DNA from: Robiginitomaculum antarcticum DSM 21748
Lineage (GTDB): Bacteria > Pseudomonadota > Alphaproteobacteria > Caulobacterales > Maricaulaceae
Assembly (NCBI RefSeq): GCF_000365025.1
Contig: NZ_KB823011.1
Location: 637,971 to 701,970 of the forward strand
Direction: 5' to 3'
DNA: 64,000 bases
Position numbers and translations under genes: made by a program. The notes under the pieces were generated by a model. The model saw only the letters and a program-made list of their open reading frames with translations, was not told where the DNA came from and made no database searches. The stretch's first letter is position 1. Every line of letters begins with the position of its first letter. Positions 36,732 to 44,793 of this stretch are shown one piece after another.

Positions 36732-38467
36732 TAATGAGACTCTCTTTTAACGTCGCTGCCGCTACCGCCTTTTAGGAAATCGAGGTCACACCCCGTATCG
36801 GCTTGTTCGACAGTTGTTTGATACAAGCGAACATACCCACGGCTTTCTGGAGTAAAATTATCCATTGCCGGGTTTGTCCGCTTCTCTAATTCTTCTGGAG
36901 TGACATCGACATTAATAGTCCGGGCTTTCGCATCTAGTTTTACAATATCGCCCGTCCTGACCAGTCCTAATGGACCACCAGCAGTCGCCTCAGGACACAC
37001 GTGTAAAACAACAGTTCCGAAGGCTGTACCGCTCATTCTGGCGTCAGAAACCCGCACCATATCCTCGACGCCCTGCGCGAGTAGTTTTTGCGGTAAAGCC
37101 ATATTGCCGACTTCAGGCATTCCCGGGTAACCTCTTGGGCCACAACCGCGTAGCACAAGAACCGTATCCTTGGTGACATCAAGGTCAGGATCATCAATCC
37201 GCGCTTTGTAATCTTCAATATCCTCAAAGACTAGGGCCGGGCCAGTATGCTGTAAAAGCTCAGGAGACGCTGCACTTGGCTTCATAATCGCGCCGTCAGG
37301 ACAGATATTTCCGCGAAGAACAATCGTCCCTGCGTCTTTTTTAACGGGGTCTTCCAGGGTACAAATTACATCTCCCATGTAGATTTCCGCGCGGTCACTG
37401 ATCTCTTTTATTGATCGACCTGAAACGGTAGGCGCATCACCGTGAAGATGTTCACCTAGCCGGGAAAACACACCCGGGACCCCTCCGGCATAATGAAATT
37501 CTTCCATCAAATATTTCCCTGAGGGCTGAACATTCGTCAAAAGCGGAATACCCTGAGTTAATGCATCAAAATCATCTAGCGTCAGATCAATACCCAGACG
37601 GCCTGCTACAGCGAGTAAATGGATAACTGTGTTGGTTGAACCGCCAATGGCCGCATGTACTTTAATTGCGTTTTCAAAAGCCTCGCGCGTAAGGAAATGC
37701 GAAAGGCACAAATCTTCTTTAACCAAGCGCACAATCTCCCTACCCGCTTGATGAGAAATACGTTGCCGCTCGGCAACAACCCCAGGAGCCGTCCCATTCA
37801 TAGGCAGCGCAACCCCCAAGGCTTCAGCGACTGAGGCGAATGAAGAGGCAGACCCCATAGTCATACACACTCCGCGTGAGCGTGACATTCCAGTTTCGGC
37901 AGCCATAAACTCTTCTTGAGTCATACGGCCGGCTTTAACCTCGGCATCAAACTTCCATACATCTGTTCCCGAGCCAATATCGCGCCCTCGGAATTTTCCA
38001 TTTAACATAGGCCCTGAAGAAACAATCATCGTTGGCAAGTCTACGCTAGCCGCGCCCATTAACTGCCCCGGGGAAGTCTTGTCACACCCCCCCATCAAGA
38101 CCACTCCGTCAATTGGGTTCGCGCGAATAGACTCTTCAACATCCATCGCCAGTAAATTTCTAAACAGCATTGCCGTTGGCCGCATTTGGGTTTCACCAAG
38201 TGAACTGACTGGAAACTCTAAAGGCAGACCACCCATTTCCCACACGCCGCGCTTTACGAATTCTGCAAGTTCGCGCAGGTGAGAATTGCACGGCGTAATC
38301 TCAGACCATGTATTGCAAATGCCGATGACCGGACGTCCGTCAAATACGTCTTCAGGGAATCCTTGCGCCTTCATCCAAGACCGATGAATAAATCCATCCT
38401 TATCATTTTTCCCGTACGCGCCTTGACTGCGTCTGACTTTAGGGATTTTGTCTGAGCCCAAGACCAT
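36731..38467 (-). CDS. IlvD/Edd-family dehydratase, probable D-galactonate dehydratase
   Basis: An iron-sulfur dehydratase of 578 residues. The Cys ligands lie in GICNTWSEITPCN, MGGCDKTSPGQ and GVCMTMGSASSF, and GNICPDGAIMKPSA and SDARMSGTAFGTVVLHV follow; these mark the family that dehydrates sugar acids. Its neighbours dgoK and dgoA point to D-galactonate as substrate, giving KDGal; L-arabonate or xylonate dehydratase is the alternative. The frame starts at 38554, but GAGGAATAGGAG lies before the ATG at 38467, so that start is taken. It heads a five-gene operon and has a palindromic operator upstream. Confidence 0.85.
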   Translation of the reverse strand: MVLGSDKIPKVRRSQGAYGKNDKDGFIHRSWMKAQGFPEDVFDGRPVIGICNTWSEITPCNSHLRELAEFVKRGVWEMGGLPLEFPVSSLGETQMRPTAMLFRNLLAMDVEESIRANPIDGVVLMGGCDKTSPGQLMGAASVDLPTMIVSSGPMLNGKFRGRDIGSGTDVWKFDAEVKAGRMTQEEFMAAETGMSRSRGVCMTMGSASSFASVAEALGVALPMNGTAPGVVAERQRISHQAGREIVRLVKEDLCLSHFLTREAFENAIKVHAAIGGSTNTVIHLLAVAGRLGIDLTLDDFDALTQGIPLLTNVQPSGKYLMEEFHYAGGVPGVFSRLGEHLHGDAPTVSGRSIKEISDRAEIYMGDVICTLEDPVKKDAGTIVLRGNICPDGAIMKPSAASPELLQHTGPALVFEDIEDYKARIDDPDLDVTKDTVLVLRGCGPRGYPGMPEVGNMALPQKLLAQGVEDMVRVSDARMSGTAFGTVVLHVCPEATAGGPLGLVRTGDIVKLDAKARTINVDVTPEELEKRTNPAMDNFTPESRGYVRLYQTTVEQADTGCDLDFLKGGSGSDVKRESH

Positions 38468-38560
38468 TCTCCTATTCCTCTCGTCATTAAAACACTGACG
38501 AGGGCTTTCTGCAAAGGAGTTGAATACTGACAATGCCAGCAACATTCCATACACTGTGTT

Positions 38561-38577
38561 TATTTATAATATAAATA
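38561..38577. promoter_or_regulatory. Palindromic operator before dehydratase-dgo operon
   Basis: TATTTATA-A-TATAAATA is a palindrome with exact eight-base arms and only the centre differing from the copy at 28526. It lies 94-110 bases upstream of the dehydratase start, in the divergent region shared with the SDR gene. Confidence 0.75.
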
Positions 38578-38635
38578 GCATGATTAAGGATGTCGTCAAC
38601 CAATGATTGAGGTTTACATTGAAATTAATATATAG

Positions 38636-38652
38636 TATTTATAGTATCTATT
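38636..38652. promoter_or_regulatory. Variant operator before SDR-GAPDH-receptor operon
   Basis: TATTTATAGTATCTATT keeps the left half of the palindrome exactly; the wider context TATAGTATTTATAGTATCTA repeats it. It lies 87-103 bases upstream of the SDR start. Together with the copy at 38561 it covers the divergent promoter region. Confidence 0.5.
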
Positions 38653-38738
38653 ATGACGCGCTTATATTTTATTCCCGCCGCAAGTAGTTTAGCGGTAGGC
38701 ATTAAGAATATCTATCTGAAAGAACTGGGGGAACAGTA

Positions 38739-39497
38739 ATGACAAGTTCAAATAAAGATAAAGTTGCTATTATTACAGGGGCGGCTGGCGGTATAGGTCG
38801 ATCGCTATGTAAATCATTTAGAGAAGCTGGATATTTCGTTGTCGGCACGGTTCGCACAATGCCAGAAGATACTAAAGATTATGACGCGGTTATTCAGCTC
38901 GGCCTTAATGAATTGGTCAATGATCCGGAGCGACGAATCCAATTTGAAGAATCGGTTCGCAATGCCATTGGCAATCGCCCTGTAAAGGTCCTGATAAATA
39001 ATGCGGCAATCCAAATTTTGGGCAAAACTGCGGATTTAAAAGTGTCCGACATGCAAATCAGCTTCAATGTGAACGTCCTAGCCCCCTTCATGCTAGCGCA
39101 AATATTTCAAGATGATTTATCTAAAAATTCAGGCAGCATTCTAAATATTGGAACCGTCCATGCACGGGCCACAAAGTCCGAATTCGTAGCTTATGCGACC
39201 AGCAAGACAGCGATGCACGGCCTAACACGGGCTCTCGCTGTTGACCTTGGCGGACAGATTCGCGTCAACACACTCGCACCTGCAGCGACGGCGACACCAA
39301 TGCTAAGGGCCGGTTTTATTGGAAACGAAAGTGCACTTAACGACCTTGAAGCGTGCCATCCCATCGGGAGGATTGCCGACGTTCAAGAAATTTCGGATAC
39401 GGCTCTTTTCCTATGTTCGGATCAGGCCAGCTTCATCACTGGATCAACAATATATGCAGATGGCGGGATTCTTTCTCGCCTTCATGACCCCGCTTAA
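38739..39497 (+). CDS. SDR oxidoreductase, candidate galactose dehydrogenase
   Basis: A 252-residue short-chain dehydrogenase with nucleotide motif TGAAGGIG (13-20), NNAA (87-90), and the catalytic YATSK (Tyr152, Lys156). The catalytic Ser position reads NIGTVHA, so Thr139 stands in, which is uncommon. In this locus the likely job is NAD(P)-linked oxidation of D-galactose to galactonolactone, feeding the SMP-30 lactonase; that comes from context, not from the sequence. No other candidate galactose dehydrogenase is in the window. GGGGG lies about 8 bases upstream of the ATG. GAPDH follows after 46 bases. Confidence 0.75.
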   Translation: MTSSNKDKVAIITGAAGGIGRSLCKSFREAGYFVVGTVRTMPEDTKDYDAVIQLGLNELVNDPERRIQFEESVRNAIGNRPVKVLINNAAIQILGKTADLKVSDMQISFNVNVLAPFMLAQIFQDDLSKNSGSILNIGTVHARATKSEFVAYATSKTAMHGLTRALAVDLGGQIRVNTLAPAATATPMLRAGFIGNESALNDLEACHPIGRIADVQEISDTALFLCSDQASFITGSTIYADGGILSRLHDPA

Positions 39498-39543
39498 ATT
39501 GACGGACCAGATCATACCCACATCGAAATTCTAGGACTTTATT

Positions 39544-40551
39544 ATGCCCCTTCGAATCGCAATTAATGGATTTGGCCGAATTGGCCGCATGGTTCTCAGA
39601 GCCATTGCTGAAAATGAACATACAGATATGCAGGTCGTGGCGATCAATGACTTGGCCGATGCAAAACGTCTCGCTCACCTATTAAAATATGATAGTATTC
39701 ATGGTCCTTTCCCTGGAACCATCGCATCCTCAGAGACTTCAATCGACGTAAATGGTTCCAAAATTGCGATGTACGCAGAACGCAATCCTGAGGATATTCC
39801 TTGGGGTGACCACAGTGTAGATATTGTAATGGAATGCACAGGGTTTTTCTTAACCAAAGACCTCTGCGGGAAACACATAATGGCGGGGGCCAAGCGCGTC
39901 CTCATGTCAGCGCCAGCTAAGGACAACACAAAAACGATTGTGTATGGTGTCAATGACAATGTGATAGATGCGACAGACATCTTCCTCTCCAATGCCTCCT
40001 GCACGACAAATGCTCTAGCGCCTCTCCTTTCAGTCTTAAATGAAAATTACGGCATTAAGAGCGGCATGATGACAACTATACACGCCTATACTGGCGATCA
40101 ACCGACACATGATGCCGTTCACAAAGACCCCTACCGCGGGCGAGCGGCAGCCCTATCGATGGTGCCGACGACCACAGGTGCCGCCAGGGCGATTGAGAAA
40201 GTAATACCGGACCTATCGGGTAAGCTTGAAGGCGTCGCCGTGCGCGTGCCCGTGCCTAACGTTTCAATGGTTGACCTAACGGTGATTACCGAAAAAGAAA
40301 CGAATGCAGAAGACATCGATAAGAAATTTAAAACAGCTAGCGAGTCATCCCTTAAAGGGATTTTAGGCTACATTGATGAACCTCTCGTATCAGTGGACAT
40401 GAATCACAATCCTAACTCATCCAGCTTCATTCGCGAGCACGCCTATGTCAGCCATGCAAATCTTGTTAGGGTTATGGCTTGGTATGATAATGAATGGGGC
40501 TTCTCAAACCGCATGATCGATACTGCCCGCGCGATGGGCCGTTTCTTGTAA
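39544..40551 (+). CDS. gap: Type I glyceraldehyde-3-phosphate dehydrogenase
   Basis: The 335-residue enzyme has INGFGRIGR at the start, SNASCTTNALAPL with catalytic Cys153, HAYTGDQPTHD, and the closing WYDNEWGFSNRM. It oxidises GAP to 1,3-bisphosphoglycerate. Its place here, downstream of the SDR gene and under the same promoter, suggests a dedicated copy that handles GAP from the DgoA reaction, although a chromosomal gap gene probably also exists. Confidence 0.92.
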   Translation: MPLRIAINGFGRIGRMVLRAIAENEHTDMQVVAINDLADAKRLAHLLKYDSIHGPFPGTIASSETSIDVNGSKIAMYAERNPEDIPWGDHSVDIVMECTGFFLTKDLCGKHIMAGAKRVLMSAPAKDNTKTIVYGVNDNVIDATDIFLSNASCTTNALAPLLSVLNENYGIKSGMMTTIHAYTGDQPTHDAVHKDPYRGRAAALSMVPTTTGAARAIEKVIPDLSGKLEGVAVRVPVPNVSMVDLTVITEKETNAEDIDKKFKTASESSLKGILGYIDEPLVSVDMNHNPNSSSFIREHAYVSHANLVRVMAWYDNEWGFSNRMIDTARAMGRFL

Positions 40552-40562
40552 GATAGAATACT

Positions 40563-43232
40563 ATGCACCGTAGTGGTTTTTCGATTTATCCTCTGAACAT
40601 TCTATTTGGCAAATTTTGCCGCTTCACTCTGGGTACTATGCTTTGCGCTGCGCCAATAGCTGCAAATGCTCAAACCTCACCTGCTCAGCCCATCACTTCA
40701 ACAATAAAACCAAAACCGATAACACCAAAAGCACCGCCTCCCAAAGCATCCTTTGAGGAGCCCCCAAATGCGGGCTTTGACATTTATGACTTCCCAGATG
40801 AAATCGTTGTAGTCGGCGTTAAGCAAGGTGGGTTTACTGAAACAAGCACAGTATTGCCAGATATCGTATTTGGCATACGGGATATCCTTGCATTCGGGGC
40901 TGGCGACATAGGAGAGTTGCTAGATGCCATAAGGGCAGAGACATTCTCAAATTCTGACGAACCGCCCCTATTACTTCTCAATGGACGGCCCGTGACAAGC
41001 ATGAAGGCAATCAAACGCTTTCCGACAGAGGCCGTACGGCGTGTCGAGGTTTTACCCCCCAACACAGCCGTTAAGTTTACATCGGACCCGTCACGGCGCG
41101 TTCTCAATTTTATCTTAAGATCGCGCTTTCACGCAGCAACAGGCAAGGCCACAGCCAAGACGACGACAGAAGGAGGCGGGACATCAGGAACTGCCGAATT
41201 CGATACACTTAAAATAAAAAATAGAGTCCGCATTTCATTGAATGCAGCCTATGAAAAAACAGAAAATTTAAAACAAGCGCAACGGAATATCCCTGCACGG
41301 AATATACAAAATCCGTTTTCTTTAGGCGGTACGATTACCGCACTCAACCAATCCGGTGAGATTGATCCCACCTTATCTGCATTAGGAAACCAGCCCATAA
41401 CGATTGCGCGTGTACCGGATGCGGCTCGCCTCGGCCCGCTCGAACTTGAAGACTTTTTAAGTGGCGCCAACGAAAGCTCGGACATAGACCCGCAAGAGTT
41501 TCGCGACCTCAAACCTCAAACCGAATCCCTGACTCTCGGTGCCAGTCTTTTCAAACCAATTGGGGAACGATTATCTATATCGGGGTCAATAGATGCGGAG
41601 TTCTCTACATCGGAGTCTCAACGTGGGCTGGTCGGTTCTCAGCTCATATTACCGCCGGATAATCTGTTCTCACCGTTCGAACAATCCGTGTCACTTCATC
41701 GCTATGATGGCCCGATAAAACGGAGAAACGCCAAAGACGACATTGAGACGAATATCGGCATCTTTGGTGATTATTCGGATTGGCGCTGGTCACTTGAAGG
41801 GCGGCATTCAAATGTTACAAATGCCCGCACAGCAAGTCGGGATAATGGAGTGGCAGGCCTGCAAGATCGTCTCTATCAAAATGACTCAGCGCTCAATCCG
41901 TTTGGCCCGTTTCCTATATTGATTAACACCCGAAGCAATCGGTCCGAAGAAACCCTGTTATTGAAAGCAGGAATCAGCGGAAAAGTTGCCGCCATGCCTG
42001 CTGGCGATGTAACAGGGTCCGTCAGATTCGAATATGTTGATGCCGTTTTAAACTCAGTCGAAATCGATAGTGATAGGCATCTGGAAAATATGTTTTCGCG
42101 TAAAGCTGCCCAAGCTAGTACAGAAATGAGCATTCCGTTGACCGGGAACCGCGGCAGGCCGAAGGCCGCCGGAAAGCTGTCTTGGCGGCTAAGCGGAGCT
42201 GTTCGCGGGCTAGATGGATTTGGAACTTTAACGAGGTATGGCACCGGCTTGAACTGGAACGCTTCGGATAAATTACGTCTAGAGGGCTCACTTGATTACC
42301 AAGATCGCGCCCCGAAGCTGACACAGCTTGGAAACCCCGTTATCAGAGATTCCAATATTCGTGTCACAGATTTTGAGGCCGGAAGATCCGTGTTTATAGA
42401 CCGGGTAAGCGGTGGGAATCCGGACCTAGATTCCGAGCGAAGACGGACGCTAAAGATATCTGCAAAGTATCGTATGAACAAGGGCTTTTCATTTAACACG
42501 CGCTATCAAGCCCGCACGACCGACAATGCGATTTCTTCATTCCCCTTCTTAACCCCGCAAGTCGCGGAAGCCTTTCCTGAACGGTTACAGCGGAGCGAAA
42601 CGGGCACCCTGATAAGCCTTGATGCTCGCCCTCTTAACGCGCACCGTACGCAGCAAGCCTCTGTGCGCAGTGGGTTTAACTGGAAAAAACGGTTCACGAA
42701 GCGTGAAGGCACGAAATGGCCGCGCGATCAAATATCTCTCTCCGTTTACCACACGTGGCGCTTGGAGGATAAATTCCAGTTTCTTCAAGATGGGCCGGTT
42801 TTCGACTTACTACACGGAGCGGCATTGCGTCGGCAAGGCGGTGAACCTAAGCACGAAATCAGCGCCCGTATTAATGTACGGCGCAAGAATTATGGCGGAA
42901 CACTCTATGGAACCTATGAAACTGGGACCAGGATTGACGTTGGCTCCCTACCCGGCAATCAAGGCCGCAATGGAGATCTGAATATCAATACTCTCTCGAA
43001 AGCCAATTTGCGGGTATTTTATGAGCTTGGACGCAAACCTAATGGCCGAAAAGTAAAGCGCACGGACTGGCGCCGAGATCTCCGCATAACCTTGGACGTC
43101 ACCAATATAACGAATAGCAAGCAATCAGCTGTGAACGGCCAAGGTAATATTCCATTTGGGTACGAAGAGGATGCATTGGATCCGTTAGGCCGAGCTATTA
43201 TGCTTTCATTACGCAAAGTGTACTTCAAATAA
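40563..43232 (+). CDS. TonB-dependent receptor-like outer-membrane protein
   Basis: An 889-residue outer-membrane protein. A signal peptide (APIAANA) precedes a Pro/Lys-rich linker (PITSTIKPKPITPKAPPPK) and a TonB box-like DEIVVVGV. The plug is short and divergent: LLLNGRPVTSMKAIKRFPTEAVRRVEVLPPN. The barrel ends LSLRKVYFK. It differs clearly from the Caulobacter-type receptor at 25312, so the two probably take up different oligosaccharides or one is an accessory. It starts 11 bases after the GAPDH gene, so SDR, GAPDH and this gene form one operon. The barrel is basic in places, as expected for a sulfated ligand. Confidence 0.85.
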   Translation: MHRSGFSIYPLNILFGKFCRFTLGTMLCAAPIAANAQTSPAQPITSTIKPKPITPKAPPPKASFEEPPNAGFDIYDFPDEIVVVGVKQGGFTETSTVLPDIVFGIRDILAFGAGDIGELLDAIRAETFSNSDEPPLLLLNGRPVTSMKAIKRFPTEAVRRVEVLPPNTAVKFTSDPSRRVLNFILRSRFHAATGKATAKTTTEGGGTSGTAEFDTLKIKNRVRISLNAAYEKTENLKQAQRNIPARNIQNPFSLGGTITALNQSGEIDPTLSALGNQPITIARVPDAARLGPLELEDFLSGANESSDIDPQEFRDLKPQTESLTLGASLFKPIGERLSISGSIDAEFSTSESQRGLVGSQLILPPDNLFSPFEQSVSLHRYDGPIKRRNAKDDIETNIGIFGDYSDWRWSLEGRHSNVTNARTASRDNGVAGLQDRLYQNDSALNPFGPFPILINTRSNRSEETLLLKAGISGKVAAMPAGDVTGSVRFEYVDAVLNSVEIDSDRHLENMFSRKAAQASTEMSIPLTGNRGRPKAAGKLSWRLSGAVRGLDGFGTLTRYGTGLNWNASDKLRLEGSLDYQDRAPKLTQLGNPVIRDSNIRVTDFEAGRSVFIDRVSGGNPDLDSERRRTLKISAKYRMNKGFSFNTRYQARTTDNAISSFPFLTPQVAEAFPERLQRSETGTLISLDARPLNAHRTQQASVRSGFNWKKRFTKREGTKWPRDQISLSVYHTWRLEDKFQFLQDGPVFDLLHGAALRRQGGEPKHEISARINVRRKNYGGTLYGTYETGTRIDVGSLPGNQGRNGDLNINTLSKANLRVFYELGRKPNGRKVKRTDWRRDLRITLDVTNITNSKQSAVNGQGNIPFGYEEDALDPLGRAIMLSLRKVYFK

Positions 43233-43279
43233 CGAGACTTAAATAAATGCCTCTGGCAATGGACAAAACCATATAATCA

Positions 43280-43296
43280 TATATATACTACAAATA
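43280..43296. promoter_or_regulatory. Operator copy before sulfatase-GH2-PhoD operon
   Basis: TATATATACTACAAATA matches 15 of 17 positions of the palindrome and lies 46-62 bases upstream of the TTG start of the sulfatase gene. Confidence 0.6.
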
Positions 43297-43341
43297 AAGA
43301 TAACCGAGTTAACCAACGTTAGATAAATTTGGGAACCAGTC

Positions 43342-44754
43342 TTGAACTTTTTTAAGTCAAATACGTCAGTTAATACGGTAGTATCAGCGCTTATTTCCGT
43401 CTTCCTGCTGGGATGTAGCGGCGGGAGTGAAAAAGCAGGCCCGCAGATACAGCCGCAGCATAGTTCGAACAAGCCCAATATCGTTTTGCTTTTCGTTGAC
43501 GACCTGGCTTGGATGGATATTCGCGATCGTTCAGGGTTTATTGAAACACCCAATATTGACCGGCTTTCAAAAGAGGGCATTAGCTTTGAGCGCGCCTACT
43601 CCCCCGCACCCGTCTGCAGTCCGAGCCGCGTAGGGCTAATTACGGGTGAGTATCCCGCGAAGTACGATTTTTTCCGCCACGTCGGCTCCGGCGTAAAAAC
43701 AGATTTTGACAAATACGGGAACGCACTTAAGGAGTTTTCTTACTGGAAGACCGACCCTGCAAAGATGCCCTCTAAGAACTGGTTGCCACTAGAAGCCACA
43801 ACTATAGCAGAACGTTTAAAGCCTGCCGGATACAACACACATTTTGTCGGCAAATGGCATATCGGTCATGACCCTTTCCATCCGATACATCAGGGTTTTG
43901 ATACTCAGCATGGCGTAACAAATAGCGGCCACCCTTCGAGTTACTATCCCCCATATTTTAAATATTCTGAAACTTACAAAGATGCGCCCGCAGATAAGTA
44001 TCTGACTGACCGGGTTACTGACGACGCGGTAGAAGTCATTGCGAATGCCGTAAAGACGGACAAACCCTTTTTCCTAAATTTGTGGTGGTACGGCGTTCAC
44101 CGTCCGACGGTGGGGCAAAAAGAACATATCGATAAATACCTCGCCAAAGGCGTCAGCCAAGTGCAGGCGGAATACGCCACTCAAGTCGAAGCTATCGACA
44201 ATTCTGTTGGCCGAATTGAAGCGGCTTTAAAAGATGCGGGTGTGACCGATAACACCATCGTCGTCTTCACGTCTGATCAAGGCGGATATTTTGCTCGCCC
44301 GCCCCTTACGGGACGTAAAGGCGGCGGCCTCGCCTTGTTTGAAGGCGGCGCGCGCGTACCGCTGATTGTCAAATGGCCTGCCAAAGTTAAACCGGGCCAA
44401 AGAACAGATTTAACGGTCAGCCTTTTAGATGTCGCGCCCACCCTAATGAGCGCGGCGGGTGCCAATAAGGAAGGCTTGGACGGAGTTGAATTGATGACAT
44501 CAGCGCGGACACCGATTACATCGCGCGAGCCGATAATTTTATACCGTCACTATGAAAATGAATACGCCGCCGTCATAGATGGGGCTTGGAAACTCATGGC
44601 TAAAGTCTCCGGTGATTATTCGCTCTATAATACACAGGACGACATCTCTGAGAAAAATGATGTCGCCGGCGACCATCCGGAGCGTGTTAAAACCATGACA
44701 AATATCTTAGAAAAATGGAAACGGGACGAAAACATCCGGCCAATTCCAGAATAA
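43342..44754 (+). CDS. S1-family sulfatase, lipoprotein (C-S-P-S-R)
   Basis: A 470-residue sulfatase starting at TTG; no ATG precedes the signal peptide (FLLGCSGG, Cys25). Metal residues lie in IVLLFVDDLAWMDI (Asp53, Asp54) and FTSDQGGYF. The formylglycine site is C92-S-P-S-R, with GKWHIGHDPFHP after it. The motif HQGFDTQHGV is typical of S1 enzymes acting on polysaccharides. Length is at the short end for S1. It removes sulfate from a carrageenan fragment by inference. It is the first gene of a run with GH2, another sulfatase and a PhoD-like enzyme, with an operator copy upstream. Confidence 0.87.
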   Translation: MNFFKSNTSVNTVVSALISVFLLGCSGGSEKAGPQIQPQHSSNKPNIVLLFVDDLAWMDIRDRSGFIETPNIDRLSKEGISFERAYSPAPVCSPSRVGLITGEYPAKYDFFRHVGSGVKTDFDKYGNALKEFSYWKTDPAKMPSKNWLPLEATTIAERLKPAGYNTHFVGKWHIGHDPFHPIHQGFDTQHGVTNSGHPSSYYPPYFKYSETYKDAPADKYLTDRVTDDAVEVIANAVKTDKPFFLNLWWYGVHRPTVGQKEHIDKYLAKGVSQVQAEYATQVEAIDNSVGRIEAALKDAGVTDNTIVVFTSDQGGYFARPPLTGRKGGGLALFEGGARVPLIVKWPAKVKPGQRTDLTVSLLDVAPTLMSAAGANKEGLDGVELMTSARTPITSREPIILYRHYENEYAAVIDGAWKLMAKVSGDYSLYNTQDDISEKNDVAGDHPERVKTMTNILEKWKRDENIRPIPE

Positions 44755-44793
44755 AATTGATTGAGCAATGAAACACAGACTGACAGGCAAGTT

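Noticed and set aside
40784..41107. Minus-strand 107-codon ORF inside the second receptor gene
   Set aside because: Antisense to the TonB receptor; no signal, motif or start site.
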